Shown: piece after piece, positions 60,782 through 64,000 of the stretch
Numbering within the stretch: position 1 is the stretch's first letter
Layout of the letters: every line of letters begins with the position of its first letter
NCBI GenBank assembly: GCA_902796595.1
Contig: CADBPM010000084.1
Span: 1 to 64,000, forward strand
Source: an uncultured Lachnospiraceae bacterium
Lineage (GTDB): Bacteria > Bacillota > Clostridia > Lachnospirales > Lachnospiraceae
Length of the DNA: 64,000 bases
Direction: 5' to 3'
The notes under the pieces: model-generated
Told to the model about the DNA's origin: nothing
Database searches by the model: none
Seen by the model: only the letters and a program-made list of their open reading frames with translations
Made by a program: the position numbers and the translations under genes

Positions 60782-62577
60782 TGAAATTGCTCGATATAGT
60801 TAAGGAGGCGGTGAAGCGTGGTTTTACTGCCGCCGGATACGATGAAAAATATGCCATGGCGGGGGTAAGCAACAGACCTGACCTTTGCCAGTACCAGTCA
60901 AACGGTGCGATGGCAGCAGTGAAGGAATACCACAAGGCTCCTCTTGTTATCGCAGAGGAAGTTGCCGCAAAGATTGCAGAAGATCCTGGATCAACTAAGA
61001 TTTTTGGTAAGGTTGAGGCTGTAAAGCCTGGCTTTCTTAATTTTACACTTAAGGATGAATACCTTGCAGAATATGCGGATGAAATGGCCATGAAGCCTGA
61101 TCTTGGATTTGAAAAGAGTACAAACCCAAGAAATATCGTACTTGACTACGGCGGACCGAACGTTGCAAAGCCTCTTCATATAGGACACCTTCGTTCAGCC
61201 ATAATCGGAGAGAGTATAAAGAGGATAGAGCGTTTTGCAGGTCACAAGGTAACGGGTGACGTTCATCTTGGTGACTGGGGTCTGCAGATGGGACTTATCA
61301 TTACAGAGATCCGTCACAGACATCCGGAGCTCCCTTATTTTGACGAAAGCTTTACAGGTGAATTTCCTAAGGAGGCTCCGTTTACAATAAGCGAGCTTGA
61401 GGAGATCTATCCTTGCGCCAGCGGAAAGTCAAAAGAAGACCCTGAGTACAAGGCAGAAGCACTCAAGGCTACCCATGACCTTCAGGCAGGCAACAGAGGG
61501 TATATGGCTCTTTGGAATCATATCATGAATGTTTCTGTTACGGACCTTAAGAGAAACTATGACAACCTCAATGTGTTCTTTGATCTTTGGAAGAAGGAAA
61601 GTGATGCCCAGCCATATATTCCTGACATGGTTGAGAAAATGAAGAAGGACGGTCACGCTTATCTTTCAGAAGGCGCTCTTGTTGTAGATATAGCAGAGCC
61701 AAATGATAAGAAGGAATACCCTCCTTGTATCATCCTTAAGAGTGATGGTTCTTCACTTTACGAGACCACAGACCTTGCAACGATAGTTGAAAGAATGAAG
61801 CTTTTCAACCCTACAGATATAATCTATGTAGTAGATAAGAGACAGGAACTTCACTTTATCCAGCTTTTCAGAACTGCAAGAAAGACCGGAATAGTAAATG
61901 AAGATACCAATCTTGTTTTCTTAGGCTTTGGTACAATGAACGGCAAGGACGGCAAGCCTTTTAAGACGCGTGAAGGCGGAGTTATGAGGCTTGAGACTCT
62001 TATAAAAGACATTACTGAAGAAGTATCAAAGAAGATGAGCGACCGCGATATTTCGGAAGAGCAGAAGAAGGAGATCGCAAAGCAGGTCGGTCTTGCTGCA
62101 CTTAAATATGGTGATCTTTCAAATCAGGCAGCAAAGGACTATGTTTTCGACCTTGACAGATTTTCTTCATTTGAAGGAAATACAGGCCCATATATCCAGT
62201 ATACTGTTGTAAGAATAAGATCGATCCTTGATAAATACAGTGCTGAATTGGGAGTAAATAGGGCAGAGGCAGTAAAGAACCTTGAAAGTGCTTCAATGCT
62301 TGCACCTGCAAATGACAGTGAGAGAACACTTCTTCTTACTGTTGCCCGCTTTGGGGATATGCTTGCCAATGCGGCAGCAGAGTACGCTCCGCATAAGATA
62401 TGCGCTTATATTTATGAGCTTGCCAATAACTTTAGCTCATTTTATCATGATAATCATATACTTACCGAAAGTGATGAAAATAGAAAGAAGAGCTGGCTCA
62501 AGCTTTCAGCTCTTACAGAAAAGGTACTTGTAACATGTCTTGACCTTCTTGGTATAGAAGCGCCGGAAAGGATGTAA
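60778..62577 (+). CDS. argS: Arginyl-tRNA synthetase
   Basis: ArgRS charges tRNA-Arg. The 599-aa class Ia enzyme has an N-terminal Add1 domain (1-110), HIGH-type motif in YGGPNVAKPLHIGHLRSAI, a KMSK-equivalent in GKDGKPFKTREGGVMRL (like E. coli ArgRS), and an anticodon-binding DALR domain with SNFSSFYHD-like NFSSFYHDNHIL. ATG at 60778 overlaps the pepF stop; a second ATG directly follows. The ribosome binding site is weak (ATGGAG about 14 nt upstream), consistent with translational coupling. Confidence 0.97.
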   Translation: MMKLLDIVKEAVKRGFTAAGYDEKYAMAGVSNRPDLCQYQSNGAMAAVKEYHKAPLVIAEEVAAKIAEDPGSTKIFGKVEAVKPGFLNFTLKDEYLAEYADEMAMKPDLGFEKSTNPRNIVLDYGGPNVAKPLHIGHLRSAIIGESIKRIERFAGHKVTGDVHLGDWGLQMGLIITEIRHRHPELPYFDESFTGEFPKEAPFTISELEEIYPCASGKSKEDPEYKAEALKATHDLQAGNRGYMALWNHIMNVSVTDLKRNYDNLNVFFDLWKKESDAQPYIPDMVEKMKKDGHAYLSEGALVVDIAEPNDKKEYPPCIILKSDGSSLYETTDLATIVERMKLFNPTDIIYVVDKRQELHFIQLFRTARKTGIVNEDTNLVFLGFGTMNGKDGKPFKTREGGVMRLETLIKDITEEVSKKMSDRDISEEQKKEIAKQVGLAALKYGDLSNQAAKDYVFDLDRFSSFEGNTGPYIQYTVVRIRSILDKYSAELGVNRAEAVKNLESASMLAPANDSERTLLLTVARFGDMLANAAAEYAPHKICAYIYELANNFSSFYHDNHILTESDENRKKSWLKLSALTEKVLVTCLDLLGIEAPERM

Positions 62578-62578
62578 T

Positions 62579-63907
62579 ATGTATCGCCTGACAGCCCGCC
62601 TTATAGTATACAGAGATATTAGAAATGATGGGATCTTAAAGTCCCTGTCAGAAATAATAAAGGATTTTGACAAGGGTCTTGCAGATGAATTTCTCGACAG
62701 AGAAGCTATGGTGTCAAGGATCTACGAGCAGATACATAAGCTCTTGGATCTTGCTACTGTATATGGTTTTGACGATAATCTCTGGCATAATTACCTTACA
62801 TTTCTTCTTATAACTACCGAGGTGCCATTCTCAGTAGTCTGTGAGAAGGCGGGCGATCGGGGCGGTTCTGTAGTCTCATTTGCAAAAAGCGACCTTAAGA
62901 TAATGAAGGAGCTTTTTGATTATGATTTTACAAGGATAGAAAATGAACTTGGAATAGACTGCTTTTCAGTCATAGAAAATTATCAGTCTGTAAAGAAAAG
63001 TTCCAATGCCTATAATGCCAATGTTTCAACCTGTGTGAGAAGAATCTCAAAGGAACTTGAAAATGCCGCAGATGAAAATGAGATGTATGACATTTTAACT
63101 TGCTTTTACAAGGACTTTGGAGTCGGAAAGTTCGGTCTTAATAAGGCATTCAGAGTAAAGGACAATAACGGCAGTGCCATGATCAGGCCTATAACCAATA
63201 TTGCAGATGTGAGATTTGACGATATCATAGGTTATGAAAGTCAGAAAAAAGAGCTTATAGAAAACACCAGAGCTTTTGTTGAGGGAAGACACGCCAACAA
63301 CTGTCTTCTTTATGGCGATGCCGGTACAGGAAAGTCCACAAGCATCAAGGCTGTGCTTAATGAATTTTATCCTGAGGGACTCAGGATGATAGAGATCTAC
63401 AAGCACCAGTTTGCCTGCCTTGCAGATACCATATCGCAGATAAAGAGCAGAAATTATAGATTTATCATCTATATGGATGATCTTTCCTTTGAAGATTTTG
63501 AGATAGAATATAAATATCTTAAGGCTGTGATAGAGGGTGGGCTTGAAATAAGACCTGAAAATGTGCTTATCTATGCGACGAGCAACAGGCGCCATCTTAT
63601 AAAAGAGAGTTTTAACGACAGAAATGATATGGGAGAGGGCAGCAATGATGTTCATCATTCAGACACGCTTCAGGAAAAACTTTCACTTGTTGCAAGGTTC
63701 GGACTAAAGATAAATTATTCAGCCCCGGGTGAGTCGGAATACCTCAATATCGTAAAGGAAGTTGCCGCAAAGTATAAAGATAAGATCAAGCTTTCCGAAG
63801 AAGAACTTCTAAAAGAAGCGAAAAAATGGGAGATTTTTGCGGGCGGCAGGTCCGGCAGAACTGCAAGGCAGTTTATAGACAGTATCTTGTCAAATGGAGG
63901 CAGGTAA
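62579..63907 (+). CDS. DUF815 family AAA-type ATPase
   Basis: A 442-aa protein of the DUF815 family of predicted ATPases. The N-terminal half (1-190) is helical and unrecognised. The ATPase domain (about 205-430) has FDDIIGYESQKKELIENT, Walker A GDAGTGKST, Walker B IIYMDDLSFE, a sensor-like IYATSNRRHLI and a C-terminal arginine-rich RSGRTARQFIDS. Function unknown. It follows argS after 1 nt, with AAAGGA upstream. Its stop overlaps the next ATG (TAATG). Confidence 0.85.
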   Translation: MYRLTARLIVYRDIRNDGILKSLSEIIKDFDKGLADEFLDREAMVSRIYEQIHKLLDLATVYGFDDNLWHNYLTFLLITTEVPFSVVCEKAGDRGGSVVSFAKSDLKIMKELFDYDFTRIENELGIDCFSVIENYQSVKKSSNAYNANVSTCVRRISKELENAADENEMYDILTCFYKDFGVGKFGLNKAFRVKDNNGSAMIRPITNIADVRFDDIIGYESQKKELIENTRAFVEGRHANNCLLYGDAGTGKSTSIKAVLNEFYPEGLRMIEIYKHQFACLADTISQIKSRNYRFIIYMDDLSFEDFEIEYKYLKAVIEGGLEIRPENVLIYATSNRRHLIKESFNDRNDMGEGSNDVHHSDTLQEKLSLVARFGLKINYSAPGESEYLNIVKEVAAKYKDKIKLSEEELLKEAKKWEIFAGGRSGRTARQFIDSILSNGGR

Positions 63908-64000
63908 TGAAAAAGTCAGTATACAAGGTTAACATAAAAAGCGTTTTAGCTGTAATGTTTGCCTGTATGCTGGCTTTTTTATGTTGCTTTCATCAGGTCA
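63907..64000 (+). CDS. Exported protein, cut by window end
   Basis: An ATG at 63907 overlaps the DUF815 stop, with GGAGG (63896-63900) upstream. The 31 visible codons start MKKSVYKVNIKSVLAVMFAC and continue hydrophobic (MLAFLCCF), as in a signal peptide. No family can be assigned from this fragment; the window ends inside the gene. Confidence 0.6.
   Translation, partial: MKKSVYKVNIKSVLAVMFACMLAFLCCFHQV

Noticed and set aside
1-64000. Mobile elements, prophage, CRISPR arrays, toxin-antitoxin or defence genes
   Set aside because: No transposase, integrase, phage, Cas or restriction motifs were found in any translated frame, and no regular spacer arrays are present. The XRE gene has no toxin partner next to it.

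Overview
This 64 kb window is low-to-moderate GC Firmicutes chromosome. The best guess is a Lachnospiraceae member (Clostridia, Butyrivibrio/Roseburia-like). The reasons are the gene order (ylxM-ffh-rpsP-khpA-rimM-trmD-rplS-lepB-rbgA-rnhB-flhB-like-yraN; der-plsY-gpsA-mutS-mutL-ynbB; asp23-fakA; pnp-M16 peptidase), strong AGGAGG-type ribosome binding sites, frequent GTG/TTG starts and sigma-A-type promoters with 17 bp spacers. It is mostly core chromosome. I see no transposase, integrase, phage gene, CRISPR array or plasmid function.

Layout. 0-3 kb: a 100-bp-period tandem promoter repeat, ptsI and a cation-diffusion-facilitator exporter. 3-11.3 kb: a purine permease on the minus strand, valS, a fapA/45-aa ORF/zinc-ribbon-TPR/dUTPase operon, and a convergent XRE regulator whose last codons share a palindrome with dut. 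11.3-16 kb: a signalling operon of histidine kinase, REC-HD (HD-GYP-like) protein, degenerate CheA-like protein and CheY-like receiver. It runs into a membrane glycerophosphodiesterase, a PatB/MalY C-S lyase and a secreted beta-helix protein. 20.4-39.1 kb: a long housekeeping run covering SRP, ribosome and tRNA maturation, two signal peptidases, RNase HII, Der, PlsY, GpsA, MutSL and a YnbB-like PLP enzyme. 39.1-40.8 kb: rfbC/rfbD on the minus strand. 40.8-43.4 kb: asp23 and fakA, each preceded by a similar hairpin, then rpsO. 43.5-50.8 kb: an S41 protease, a membrane EAL protein, pnp and an M16 peptidase. 50.8-64 kb: tRNA-Arg(CCG), an HD hydrolase, rfbB, a minus-strand two-component pair, a Big2 secreted protein, tRNA-Ser(CGA), holA, a cardiolipin synthase, pepF, argS, a DUF815 ATPase and the start of an exported protein.

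How the genes work together. Protein synthesis and export dominate (valS, argS, ffh, rpsP, rplS, rpsO, rimM, trmD, rbgA, der, lepB x2). DNA replication and repair (holA, mutSL, rnhB, dut), envelope lipid and sugar functions (plsY, gpsA, cls, fakA, rfbBCD) and cyclic-di-GMP-type signalling (REC-HD protein, EAL protein) make up most of the rest.

The most interesting points are: the tandem promoter/operator repeat with a compensatory stem change before ptsI; the HK/REC-HD/degenerate-CheA/CheY operon; a LepB paralogue with Ser at the general-base Lys position, two genes before an intact LepB; a palindrome encoding the same C-terminal SGKN-stop on both strands; twin hairpins before asp23 and fakA; and a consensus promoter that predicts a leaderless ylxM mRNA. 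Everything comes from reading the sequence; no database search was possible.
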